In this document: positions 26,827-34,904 of the stretch, in pieces
Numbering within the stretch: the first letter of the stretch is position 1
How the letters are laid out: every line of letters begins with the position of its first letter
Origin: an uncultured bacterium
GTDB taxonomy: Bacteria > Cyanobacteriota > Vampirovibrionia > Gastranaerophilales > Gastranaerophilaceae
Assembly (NCBI GenBank): GCA_949290355.1
Contig: CASERN010000011.1
Location: 496,001 to 560,000, forward strand
Direction of reading: 5' to 3'
Length of the DNA stretch: 64,000 nt
Program-made: the position numbers and the translations under genes
The notes under the pieces: generated by a model
Databases searched by the model: none
Told to the model about the DNA's origin: nothing
The model's input: only the letters and a program-made list of their open reading frames with translations

Positions 26827-27807
26827 ATGAAAGCTGCTGTAATTAGTGATGATAAAATAATTGTAAAAAATTTTGACGATGAAAAATTAAATGGCAGAAA
26901 GGGTGCAGTTGTAAAAGTTTTAGGCTGTGGGCTTTGCGGATCTGATATTGTTAAGTTTGTGCATAAAATATCTCCAGATGGTACAGTTTTGGGGCATGAA
27001 ATTGTTGCACAAATTATTGATATAAATTCTGATTCAAAGTTTAAAATTGGAGATGTAATTGTAACCTCTCATCATATTCCTTGCGGGGAATGTGTTTATT
27101 GTAAGCACGGTAACGTTTCTATGTGTAAGCATTTTAAGTCAACGAACATACGTCCTGGAGGATTTTCTGAATATGTTTATTTATCTGAAGAACATCTTTT
27201 AAATGTTGCGCATTTGAAACCTGCGAATTTAACAGAGATTGAAGCTTCTTTTTACGAGCCTTTAGGTTGTATTGTGAGAGCTGTAAAAAGACTTGATTTA
27301 TTAAAAAATGATGTGGTTTTGGTTGTAGGCTTAGGATCTATTGGAATTTTAACTGCACAGGCCTTGAAAGCTTATGGATATGAAGTGGTTGGATGTGATT
27401 TGATAAAAGAAAGAATAGATTTTTTAAAAAAATTAGGAATTCTTGCATATGATGTAAGAGAATTGCCTAAGGATTTTACTGCAGAAGGTATATTTATGAC
27501 ATCTGGAGCCGATAAAGCTATTGGAACAGCTTTAAAGTATGTTTGTAACGGGGGTAAAATTTTGGTATTTTCAAGCACTCCTTCCGATTTATCAGCTTAT
27601 CCTAATAATGAAATTTATTATAGAGAACTGACTGTTTTAGGCAGCTATTCCCCTTCGCCTTTGGATCTAAAGGATTCTTTAGGTCTGTTAGAAGAGGGAA
27701 AAGTAAAAGTAAGCGGTATATCTACCGAATATTATATTGATGAAATACAAAAAGCATTTGATGATACAATGTCAAATAAAATAATGAAAGCGTATATAAA
27801 ACTATGA
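26827..27807 (+). CDS. Zinc-dependent medium-chain dehydrogenase, first of a tandem pair
   Basis: Alcohol/polyol dehydrogenase superfamily, 326 aa. Catalytic zinc ligands are in LGCGLCGSD and VLGHEIVA. The structural zinc site has four cysteines in CGECVYCKHGNVSMC. The NAD-binding Rossmann motif is VVLVVGLGSIGILTAQALKAYG. The substrate is unknown; sorbitol or threonine dehydrogenase-like enzymes are the nearest in style. Its stop codon overlaps the ATG of the next gene, a second member of the same family, so they are co-translated. Confidence 0.88.
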   Translation: MKAAVISDDKIIVKNFDDEKLNGRKGAVVKVLGCGLCGSDIVKFVHKISPDGTVLGHEIVAQIIDINSDSKFKIGDVIVTSHHIPCGECVYCKHGNVSMCKHFKSTNIRPGGFSEYVYLSEEHLLNVAHLKPANLTEIEASFYEPLGCIVRAVKRLDLLKNDVVLVVGLGSIGILTAQALKAYGYEVVGCDLIKERIDFLKKLGILAYDVRELPKDFTAEGIFMTSGADKAIGTALKYVCNGGKILVFSSTPSDLSAYPNNEIYYRELTVLGSYSPSPLDLKDSLGLLEEGKVKVSGISTEYYIDEIQKAFDDTMSNKIMKAYIKL

Positions 27808-28841
27808 AAGCTATTCAATATTACGGACCTCAAAATATAAAGTATGAAGAAGTAATGGTAAAACCTCCAGAGGAAGGTGAAGTTGTTGTAAAGATAATGT
27901 CTGCATTGACATGTGGAACTGATGTGAAAACTTTTAGAAGGGGGCATCCTGTTTTAATTAAATCTATTCCATCAGGTTTCGGACATGAGTTTTCAGGTAT
28001 AGTTGAAAAAATAGGTAAAGGTGTAGAAAATATTAAAGTTGGCGATCGTGTAGTAGCTGCAAATTCTGCTCCTTGCGGACATTGTTTTTTTTGTAAACGT
28101 GAAGAATATAATTTATGCGAAAATTTAGATTTGTTAAATGGAGCATATGCTGAATATATAACTGTACCGGCTAGAATAGTTAAGAAAAACATGCTTATTC
28201 TTCCTGATAACTTGAGTTTTGATAAAGCTGCATTTTGTGAACCTTTAGCAAATGTAGTTCATGGAGTTGAACGTACAGGGATAAAACCGGGACAAACTGT
28301 TGGAATTATTGGAATTGGCCCAATTGGTTTGATGTTTGCCCGTTTAGCTAAATTAAAAGGAGCTAATGTAATTGTTGCTGGTCGAAATCCTATAAAGTTA
28401 AAGGCGGCAGAGGAATTTGCTCATGCGGATGAAATTGTTGATTTAACAAAATATCCAAATCCTGAAAAGATTTTCAGAGAGTACACAGAAGAACACAGAG
28501 GACTAGACGTTGCTGTTGAGTGTGTTGGGTTACCAGAAATCTGGGAGAGAATTTTCTCTTGTGTCCGCCCTGGTGGGACTGTTCATTTTTTTGGTGGTTG
28601 TAAATCAGGTTCTACTGTTACTTTTGATACTACTAAGATGCATTATGGTGATATAAGATTAATGAGTGTGTTCCATCATACTCCAAAGTATTTTAGAATG
28701 GCACTTGATTATATTGCATCCGGAGAAGTTGAGGTAGAAAAGCTTATCACGGATGTGCTTCCTTTAGAAAAAGTTGAGTATGCTATGCAACAACATATAG
28801 AAGGTAAGGCAATTAAGTTTTTGATTAAACCTTGGCAATAA
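27804..28841 (+). CDS. Zinc-dependent medium-chain dehydrogenase, second of a tandem pair
   Basis: Sorbitol-dehydrogenase-like protein of 345 aa. It shows SALTCGTDVKTFRRGHP, the GHE of GFGHEFSGIVEKIG, the structural site CGHCFFCKREEYNLC and the Rossmann motif VGIIGIGPIGLMFARLAKLKG. The start overlaps the upstream dehydrogenase by four bases (ATGA). Two consecutive, divergent oxidoreductases could act on successive steps or form a heteromer. It ends one base before the convergent pth gene. Confidence 0.9.
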   Translation: MKAIQYYGPQNIKYEEVMVKPPEEGEVVVKIMSALTCGTDVKTFRRGHPVLIKSIPSGFGHEFSGIVEKIGKGVENIKVGDRVVAANSAPCGHCFFCKREEYNLCENLDLLNGAYAEYITVPARIVKKNMLILPDNLSFDKAAFCEPLANVVHGVERTGIKPGQTVGIIGIGPIGLMFARLAKLKGANVIVAGRNPIKLKAAEEFAHADEIVDLTKYPNPEKIFREYTEEHRGLDVAVECVGLPEIWERIFSCVRPGGTVHFFGGCKSGSTVTFDTTKMHYGDIRLMSVFHHTPKYFRMALDYIASGEVEVEKLITDVLPLEKVEYAMQQHIEGKAIKFLIKPWQ

Positions 28842-28842
28842 C

Positions 28843-29388
28843 TTAATTAAATTTGTTTTGTGCTTTTTGAATACCTTCTTTTAAGTAAAAATCGACTGCT
28901 TCATTTGCTGTTACTAAAACGGATTTTAACTCATCTAATTGTATTTTTGGAAAGTTTTGCAATACATAGTTTTCTGAGGGAATATTGGGTTGTGGGCCTA
29001 TGCCTATTTTTAGTCTGTCAAATGTTGATGTTCCGACATGCTTGATAATAGATTTTATCCCGTTATGACCACCGTCAGAGCCGTTCGCTCTAAATCTAAT
29101 TCTGCCTAAGTCAAGTGCAATATCGTCATATACTATTAATATGTCTTTTGTATCAATTTTATAATAATCCATAACAGCTCTTACGGATTCTCCTGACAAG
29201 TTCATAAATGTTGTCGGTTTGATGAGTATGTTATTATTATATTTTGTTATAAAACATTTGAGTTTTTTTTCTTCTTTAAAAGTTAAGTTGTTATCTACTG
29301 CACATTTATCAAGAACCATAAACCCAGCATTATGCCTTGTAAAGCAATATTTATCCCCGATATTTCCTAGTCCTGCAATTAGTTTCAT
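28843..29388 (-). CDS. pth: Peptidyl-tRNA hydrolase
   Basis: Recycles tRNA from prematurely released peptidyl-tRNA. The 181-aa protein begins MKLIAGLGNIGDKY, with the catalytic His in FTRHNAGFMVLD. It also has PTTFMNLSGE, the catalytic Asp region VYDDIALDLGRIR and the signature GSDGGHNGIKSI. AAAAGGGGAAG precedes the ATG. It converges with the tandem dehydrogenase operon with almost no gap. Confidence 0.97.
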   Translation of the reverse strand: MKLIAGLGNIGDKYCFTRHNAGFMVLDKCAVDNNLTFKEEKKLKCFITKYNNNILIKPTTFMNLSGESVRAVMDYYKIDTKDILIVYDDIALDLGRIRFRANGSDGGHNGIKSIIKHVGTSTFDRLKIGIGPQPNIPSENYVLQNFPKIQLDELKSVLVTANEAVDFYLKEGIQKAQNKFN

Positions 29389-29516
29389 TTTTCTTCCCCT
29401 TTTATATTTATTATTTTAACTTAAATAAATATTACCGTTATGATTTACCATATTTACGCTTAACAAAATGATAGAAAACTCTTATCTTAATATTGCTAAA
29501 GGATGAGGATAAAATT

Positions 29517-30080
29517 ATGAAAAATAAACCAATAATTCAAGAAAAAAGTTCAGAAAAAGTTGCAAAATTTTTAGAAAAAAATTTTTTGCATAAAAAAGAT
29601 TTTGCTGAAATGATAGGTGTTACTTTATCTTATGTGTACAATTTGATTGATGATGCAATACCTTTTTCTACCAGAGGTACAACATTAGAAAGAATTGCTA
29701 CTGTCATGGAAATTGAACCTGAAGAGTTTGAAGAATATAAAATTCCACAAGAACCAATATTGATAGATGATTCTGTAGAATTTTTCAAATCAGTAATGAA
29801 AGAGAAAAAAATGTCTACTATAAATTTTTTAAAAGCTTTTCCTCGGAAAAAAAGATTAGATATTGTAGATATGTTGAGAGGGACTCTTCCTATTCCCATA
29901 GATTTCAAAGAATTAAGCATGATTGCACAAGTTCTTGATTTAAGTAAAGATGATATATATGCAATGTGGGAAAAAAGAATGAAACAAGTTTTGGAATCTA
30001 ATGGGATGAATATATATTCAAACGCCGCGCTTGTCAATTCAATGTTTGAATGTGCAAAGAAATATATACATCTTAAATAA
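29517..30080 (+). CDS. Putative helix-turn-helix regulator, 187 aa
   Basis: Two helix-turn-helix-like segments are visible. The first is FLHKKDFAEMIGVTLSYVYNLIDD in the N-terminal half. The second, weaker one is around FKELSMIAQVLDLSKDDIYAMWEK. Both resemble XRE/lambda-repressor-type units, the first ending with the typical LERIATVMEIEPEEF. ATG 29517 is chosen for its AGGATGAGGA upstream; an in-frame start 24 bases earlier has none. A terminator follows directly, so the gene is monocistronic. Targets are unknown. Confidence 0.7.
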   Translation: MKNKPIIQEKSSEKVAKFLEKNFLHKKDFAEMIGVTLSYVYNLIDDAIPFSTRGTTLERIATVMEIEPEEFEEYKIPQEPILIDDSVEFFKSVMKEKKMSTINFLKAFPRKKRLDIVDMLRGTLPIPIDFKELSMIAQVLDLSKDDIYAMWEKRMKQVLESNGMNIYSNAALVNSMFECAKKYIHLK

Positions 30081-30083
30081 ATG

Positions 30084-30120
30084 AAAAAAATTACGATTAA
30101 AAAATCGTAATTTTTTTTTT
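30084..30120. terminator. Terminator after the regulator gene
   Basis: TTACGATT (30091-30098) pairs with AATCGTAA (30103-30110), with A-run and T-run flanks that extend the stem. It separates the regulator from the tRNA-Lys promoter. Confidence 0.78.
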
Positions 30121-30130
30121 AGAAAAACTG

Positions 30131-30159
30131 TTGACATTAAAATTTGTTCTTGCTAGTAT
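30131..30159 (+). promoter_or_regulatory. Promoter of tRNA-Lys
   Basis: Perfect TTGACA (30131-30136), 17-base spacer, TAGTAT (30154-30159). Transcription would start about 30 bases before the tRNA. A similar TTGAAA-N17-TAGTAT precedes the skp-like gene. Confidence 0.7.
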
Positions 30160-30195
30160 AAAATCATTGACGAAATGAATAGCAGAAATTAATTT

Positions 30196-30268
30196 GCGCT
30201 TGTAGCTCAGCAGGTAGAGCACTCCCCTTTTAAGGGATAGGTCGCGCGTTCGAATCGCGCCAAGCGCA
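30196..30268 (+). tRNA. tRNA-Lys (UUU)
   Basis: The acceptor GCGCTTG pairs with CAAGCGC and the D arm is GCTC/GAGC. The anticodon loop CTTTTAA has anticodon TTT. The T arm is GCGCG-TTCGAAT-CGCGC. The outermost anticodon-stem pair is a C-U mismatch (CTCCC opposite GGGAT), otherwise a standard cloverleaf. CCA is not encoded. Confidence 0.95.
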
Positions 30269-30375
30269 ATTTTTTATTGCTATTTGTAAATTAGACTTTA
30301 GTAGGATGTTTTATTTATAACAATTTCGTATATAATATGTTCTTGGCGGTACTGTAATTGTATGAAAATAAGAGA

Positions 30376-31257
30376 ATGAATGAATTAAATTTTAAAATTT
30401 CTGTTGTAATTCCTATTTATAATGCGTTAGATGATTTGAAAATTTGTATTAAAAGCATTATTAATAATTATGATTTTAGTATAGGGGAAATTATTCTGAT
30501 TAATGATTATTCTGATAAAGAGACAGCGGATTACCTTAAGAAATTGGTAATTAAATATCCGAAATTTAAACTAGAAGAAAATAGTCAGAATTTAGGGTTT
30601 ATTAAAACATGTAATAAAGGTATTGCTTTAGCAAGCGGAGAGATTGTTGTATTGCTAAATAGCGATACAAAAATTCCATCAGGTTTCTGTCAGAGGATAA
30701 TTGAATGTTTTGATTCAGATAATTCAATTGGAGTAGCTTCTCCAATTGCATCGCATTCTTGGTTATTTAATATAAACTTACCTGTTGGGTATTCAGTTGA
30801 AAAAATGAATAAGCTGCTTGTTGAAAGACATGTTCCAACTTATCCTATTTTGCCTGCAGCAGAAGGCTTTTGCTTTTGTATCAGAAAACAAATCTGTGAT
30901 AATTTGGGAGGTTTGGATGAAATTTTCGGCAAAGGTTATCATGAAGAAGTTGATTTCTCATACAGAGCAATAAAAAATGGTTATAAAGTTGTTTTAATTG
31001 ATAATCTTTATGTATATCATAAAAGAAATGCTTCTTTTGGTAAAAATAGATCTAAGTTAATAAAGCAAAATAATAGTGTATTTAAAGATCGATGGAAAGA
31101 TTTTCGTGAGAAATATGAAAAAAGTATTAATTTTGTTAATCCGATTTATAAAATTAGAAAAGAACTATTCCCTATAAAATACTGGTTATTTTCCAGAGAA
31201 AAAATACAAGGAGAAAAATATATAGTATTGGCTGGGATAAAAATAAAGTTAAATTAG
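30376..31257 (+). CDS. Family 2 glycosyltransferase
   Basis: GT-A glycosyltransferase of 293 aa, rhamnosyltransferase-like. The N-terminal fold is ISVVIPIYNALDDLKICIKSI, the metal-binding region is VVLLNSDTKIP, and the acceptor region includes AAEGFCFCIRKQICDNLGGLDE and GYHEEVDFSYRA. It likely transfers a sugar in surface polysaccharide assembly and opens the 30-40 kb glycan cluster. ATG 30376 is preceded by a weak AAGAGA; an in-frame TTG at 30358 has no better site. A TATAAT lies at 30331-30336. Confidence 0.88.
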   Translation: MNELNFKISVVIPIYNALDDLKICIKSIINNYDFSIGEIILINDYSDKETADYLKKLVIKYPKFKLEENSQNLGFIKTCNKGIALASGEIVVLLNSDTKIPSGFCQRIIECFDSDNSIGVASPIASHSWLFNINLPVGYSVEKMNKLLVERHVPTYPILPAAEGFCFCIRKQICDNLGGLDEIFGKGYHEEVDFSYRAIKNGYKVVLIDNLYVYHKRNASFGKNRSKLIKQNNSVFKDRWKDFREKYEKSINFVNPIYKIRKELFPIKYWLFSREKIQGEKYIVLAGIKIKLN

Positions 31258-31369
31258 TGAAGTATAAACTATATAATTTTTGCAAAAATATAGTTTCCAG
31301 GTGTTTATTTTTTATAATTCGTGATAATATAAAGATATCAAGAATTTTTAAACAGATTGGCGGTATGTG

Positions 31370-32545
31370 ATGAAGAGAGTTTGTATTGTCGGAGGTTGTG
31401 GGCATGTTGGGCTTCCTTTGGGGTTAGTTTTAGCAGAACGAGATTTTCTGGTTACTCTTTTAGATATAAATAAAAATTCCGTTGATACCATAAATAGTGG
31501 TATAGTTCCTTTTCAAGAAGAAGGTGCTTTGGATATTCTGCAAAAACATTTGAATAAAAGAATTATTGCAACTACGGATCAAGATATTATTTCTGAACAA
31601 GATGTTATTATATTTATTACTGGAACTCCTGTTGATGAACATCATAATCCAAAAATTCATGATGTTTTGAATGTTATAGAAAAATATTCTCATTTATTAA
31701 AAAAAGAGCAGTTAATTATTTTAAGAAGTACTATTTTCCCTGGCACGACGGAGATTATAGAACAAATGTTAACTAAGTCATTTGGTTGTCAACCTAAACT
31801 TGCTTTTTGCCCAGAGAGAATATTACAGGGAAAAGGTATTGATGAGATAAAGACTTTGCCGCAAATTGTATCGGGTGTCTCTGATCAAGCAGCAAAAGAA
31901 GCAGCTGACCTTTTTATGGCTATAGCTCCTAAAATAATTTATTTAAGTCCGCTTGAGGCTGAAATATCTAAGTTGATGATAAATACATGGAGATACTTAG
32001 AATTTGCTATTGCTAACCAATTTTATATGATGGTGGAAGATAAAGGATTAGATTTTTATAAAATTCTAGGTGCAATAAAGGATGATTATCCAAGGGCTAA
32101 AAATTTCTGTAAAGCAGGATTGGCGGCCGGCCCTTGTTTATTCAAAGATACAATGCAGCTTTCAGCCTTTTATAGAAATCAATTTTTCTTAGGACAGGCA
32201 GCAATGCTTGTTAATGAGGGATTGCCTAATTTTTTGGTTGCACAACTTGAAAAAAAATTAGGCAGTTTAAAAAATAAAAAAGTTGCAATTCTTGGTATGA
32301 CTTTTAAAGCAAATAATGATGATATTAGAGAAAGTTTATCTTTTAAAATAAAAAAAGAACTTGAGTTTAAGTTAGCTGAGGTTATACCTTCCGATCCTTA
32401 TTTAGATTATACATATGATCTGAATGAAGCTTTGGAAATGTCAGATGCAGTTATTTTAGGCGTTCCACATAAAGAGTATTTGGACTTAAAAATAAATAAG
32501 CCGTTTGTTGATTGTTGGAATGTTTGGAAAGTTGATGAGAGGTAA
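31370..32545 (+). CDS. UDP-glucose/GDP-mannose dehydrogenase-family nucleotide-sugar dehydrogenase
   Basis: Oxidises a UDP-sugar C6 alcohol to a uronic acid with NAD. The 391-aa protein has N-terminal Rossmann VCIVGGCGHVGLPLGLVLAERD, the motif FITGTPVD and a central dimer helix. The catalytic cysteine region is AAGPCLFKDT and the C-terminal domain starts KVAILGMTFKANNDDIRES. The style fits UDP-ManNAc- or UDP-glucose-type enzymes, but the exact sugar is not assignable. The following epimerase starts four bases after this stop. Confidence 0.88.
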   Translation: MKRVCIVGGCGHVGLPLGLVLAERDFLVTLLDINKNSVDTINSGIVPFQEEGALDILQKHLNKRIIATTDQDIISEQDVIIFITGTPVDEHHNPKIHDVLNVIEKYSHLLKKEQLIILRSTIFPGTTEIIEQMLTKSFGCQPKLAFCPERILQGKGIDEIKTLPQIVSGVSDQAAKEAADLFMAIAPKIIYLSPLEAEISKLMINTWRYLEFAIANQFYMMVEDKGLDFYKILGAIKDDYPRAKNFCKAGLAAGPCLFKDTMQLSAFYRNQFFLGQAAMLVNEGLPNFLVAQLEKKLGSLKNKKVAILGMTFKANNDDIRESLSFKIKKELEFKLAEVIPSDPYLDYTYDLNEALEMSDAVILGVPHKEYLDLKINKPFVDCWNVWKVDER

Positions 32546-32549
32546 TATA

Positions 32550-33569
32550 ATGAAAATATTGGTAACAGGTTCTGCTGGTTTTATTTGCGGTTATGTTGTA
32601 GAAGAGTTATTAAATCATGGACATGAAGTTGTTGGGATTGATAATTTTTCTAAGTACGGAAAAATAAAAAAATCTTATGATAATCATCCAAATTATCATT
32701 TTGTAGAAGGTGATGCTAAAGATGTAGATTTGATGAAAAGTCTTGCAAAAGACTGTGATCAAATTTTGGCATGTGCTGCAATGATTGGAGGAATTGCTTA
32801 TTTTCATGAGATGGCATATGATTTGCTTGCAGAAAACGAAAGAATTATGGCATCTACATTTGATGCAGCAATCGATGCTTTCCAAAATGGTAAATTAAAA
32901 AAAATAAATGTCTTAAGCTCAAGTATGGTGTATGAATGTGCAACTGAGTACCCATCTAAGGAAGGTGATGAAAAAATTATTCCTCCTCCAATGAGTACAT
33001 ACGGATTCCAAAAATTGGCTTGCGAATACTACTGTAAAGGTGCTTTTGAGCAGTATGGATTGCCTTATACAATAATTAGACCATTCAATTGTGTTGGAAC
33101 AGGTGAAAAAAGAGCTTTGTGTGATAAAGAAATTTTGTCTGGAAATGTGAAATTAGCGATGAGCCATGTAGTTCCTGATTTAGTTCAAAAAGTTTTGAAA
33201 GGTCAAGATCCGCTTCATATACTAGGTAAAGGAAATCAAATCAGACATTACACTTATGCAGGGGATCTTGCAAGAGGAATAAGATTATGTATTGAATCTC
33301 CAAATGCAGTAAATGAAGATTTTAATCTTTCTACACCTGTGTCTACTACGGTTATGGAACTTGCTGAGATTATATGGAAAAAATTAAATCCGGATAAAGA
33401 ATTTAGAACAATTTGTGATGAACCATTCAAATATGATGTGCAAAAAAGAGTTCCATCAGTTGAAAAAGCTAAAAAACTTTTAGGGTTTAGTGCAGAGACT
33501 TCATTAGAAGAAATTTTGGATGAAGTTGTACCTTGGATTGAAGAACAAATTAAAATAGGTGGTATTTAA
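32550..33569 (+). CDS. NAD-dependent nucleotide-sugar epimerase/dehydratase
   Basis: Extended short-chain dehydrogenase of 339 aa. The N-terminus is ILVTGSAGFICGYV, where the usual third Gly of GxxGxxG is Cys. VVGIDNFSKYG follows, then the serine SSSMVYE and the catalytic pair YGFQK (YxxxK). It probably acts on the uronic acid made by the upstream dehydrogenase. GAGAGGT precedes the ATG. The Gly-to-Cys change in the dinucleotide loop is unusual but tolerated in some SDRs. Confidence 0.87.
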   Translation: MKILVTGSAGFICGYVVEELLNHGHEVVGIDNFSKYGKIKKSYDNHPNYHFVEGDAKDVDLMKSLAKDCDQILACAAMIGGIAYFHEMAYDLLAENERIMASTFDAAIDAFQNGKLKKINVLSSSMVYECATEYPSKEGDEKIIPPPMSTYGFQKLACEYYCKGAFEQYGLPYTIIRPFNCVGTGEKRALCDKEILSGNVKLAMSHVVPDLVQKVLKGQDPLHILGKGNQIRHYTYAGDLARGIRLCIESPNAVNEDFNLSTPVSTTVMELAEIIWKKLNPDKEFRTICDEPFKYDVQKRVPSVEKAKKLLGFSAETSLEEILDEVVPWIEEQIKIGGI

Positions 33570-34256
33570 ATGGAATTGAAGGAATTGTATAATAACCGTT
33601 TTAGAAATGAATTACAAAAAAGAAATTCAATCTGGAAAGTTTTATGTAATTATTATTTTCAAAAATTTATAATGTCATCTTCTTCAGTTTTGGATATAGC
33701 TGCTGGTGAGTGTTTGTTTATAAATAATATTCATGCTTCAAAAAAGTTTGCCTTTGATCTTAATTCTGATGTTGTTAATCATGCGGACAAAGAGGTTTGC
33801 GTTCATAATTGCAGTTGTTTTGAGCTAAAAGAAAAACTTAAAGAAGAAAAGATTGATAATATTTTTATATCAAATTTTTTGGAACATCTTGATACCAAAG
33901 AGGATGTAGTCAGGGTTTTGCATGTGTGTAATGATGTATTAGCTCAAAAAGGACAGATTATTATTTTACAGCCTAATATAAAGTATGTAAAAGAGGCATA
34001 TTGGGATTTTATTGATCATAAAATAGCTTTGACTGATGCTTCTGTTATAGAAGCGGCGGAAATTTGCGGATTAAAGGTAAAAAAACTAATAAAAAAATTT
34101 TTACCTTATACAACAAAGTCAAAATTACCTCAGGCTCCATGGATTGTATGGCTTTATTTAAAATTGATGCCTTTATCAGGCATGTTCGGGGGAGGGGCGC
34201 AATCATTGATTATACTGGAGAAAAGACATGCTGACAATTATAATTCCCGTTTATAA
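33570..34256 (+). CDS. Class I SAM-dependent methyltransferase
   Basis: A 228-aa protein. Motif I appears as SVLDIAAGECLFINNI and motif III as IFISNFLEHLDTKED, with LAQKGQIIILQPNIKYV later. These follow the pattern of small-molecule or sugar methylases in O-antigen clusters. It begins immediately after the epimerase stop and overlaps the next glycosyltransferase start by 29 bases. Likely substrate: a sugar or lipid-linked glycan. Confidence 0.8.
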   Translation: MELKELYNNRFRNELQKRNSIWKVLCNYYFQKFIMSSSSVLDIAAGECLFINNIHASKKFAFDLNSDVVNHADKEVCVHNCSCFELKEKLKEEKIDNIFISNFLEHLDTKEDVVRVLHVCNDVLAQKGQIIILQPNIKYVKEAYWDFIDHKIALTDASVIEAAEICGLKVKKLIKKFLPYTTKSKLPQAPWIVWLYLKLMPLSGMFGGGAQSLIILEKRHADNYNSRL

Positions 34257-34899
34257 CGAAGGTGAAAATATTAAAACTGCCATTGAAAGGATAGAAAAAG
34301 AGGTTAAATATCCTTATATCATAAATCTTGTTTATGATTTTGATGAGGATTCAACCATTGATGCTGCAAAAGATTTGAATGTAAATTTAGTAAAGAACAA
34401 ATATGGCAGAGGAGTCTTGAATGCAATTAAAACAGGCATTGAGATGGTAAATTCTGAATTTGTTGTCGTTACAATGGCAGATTTATCAGATCCTCCAGAA
34501 GTTATAAATGATATGGTTGATTCTGCTATAAAAAATGATGCAGATGTAGTTTGTGCATCCCGTTATATGAAAGGTGGAAGACAAATTGGAGGCCCTTTAT
34601 TGAAAGGTTTAATGTCAAAAGTGGCAGGACTTTCTTTGTATTATTTTGCAGGATTGCCTGTGCATGATGCTACAAATTCTTTTAAATTATATAGAAAGAG
34701 TTTTATAAATAATGTTCAAATTGAAAGTGATGGAGGTTTTGAATTAGGACTTGAACTTGTTGTTAAGGCTTATAAAAGTGGTTATAAATTAGCAGAGGTG
34801 CCTACTACATGGCAAGATCGCGTAGCTGGGAAATCGAATTTTAAGTTGGTACAATGGGTGCCAAAGTATTTGAAGTGGTATTTTAGGGCATTTGGATAG
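34228..34899 (+). CDS. Family 2 glycosyltransferase, polyprenyl-phosphate type
   Basis: A 223-aa protein resembling dolichol-phosphate mannosyltransferase catalytic domains. It shows LTIIIPVYNEGENIKTAIERI, the metal motif MADLSDPPEVI, SRYMKGGRQIGG and a final WQDRVAGKSNFKLVQW. It lacks the C-terminal membrane segments of longer relatives. It probably makes the lipid-phosphate sugar donor used by the three membrane proteins that follow, which look like GT-C enzymes dependent on such donors. Confidence 0.88.
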   Translation: MLTIIIPVYNEGENIKTAIERIEKEVKYPYIINLVYDFDEDSTIDAAKDLNVNLVKNKYGRGVLNAIKTGIEMVNSEFVVVTMADLSDPPEVINDMVDSAIKNDADVVCASRYMKGGRQIGGPLLKGLMSKVAGLSLYYFAGLPVHDATNSFKLYRKSFINNVQIESDGGFELGLELVVKAYKSGYKLAEVPTTWQDRVAGKSNFKLVQWVPKYLKWYFRAFG

Positions 34900-34904
34900 T
34901 AGAC

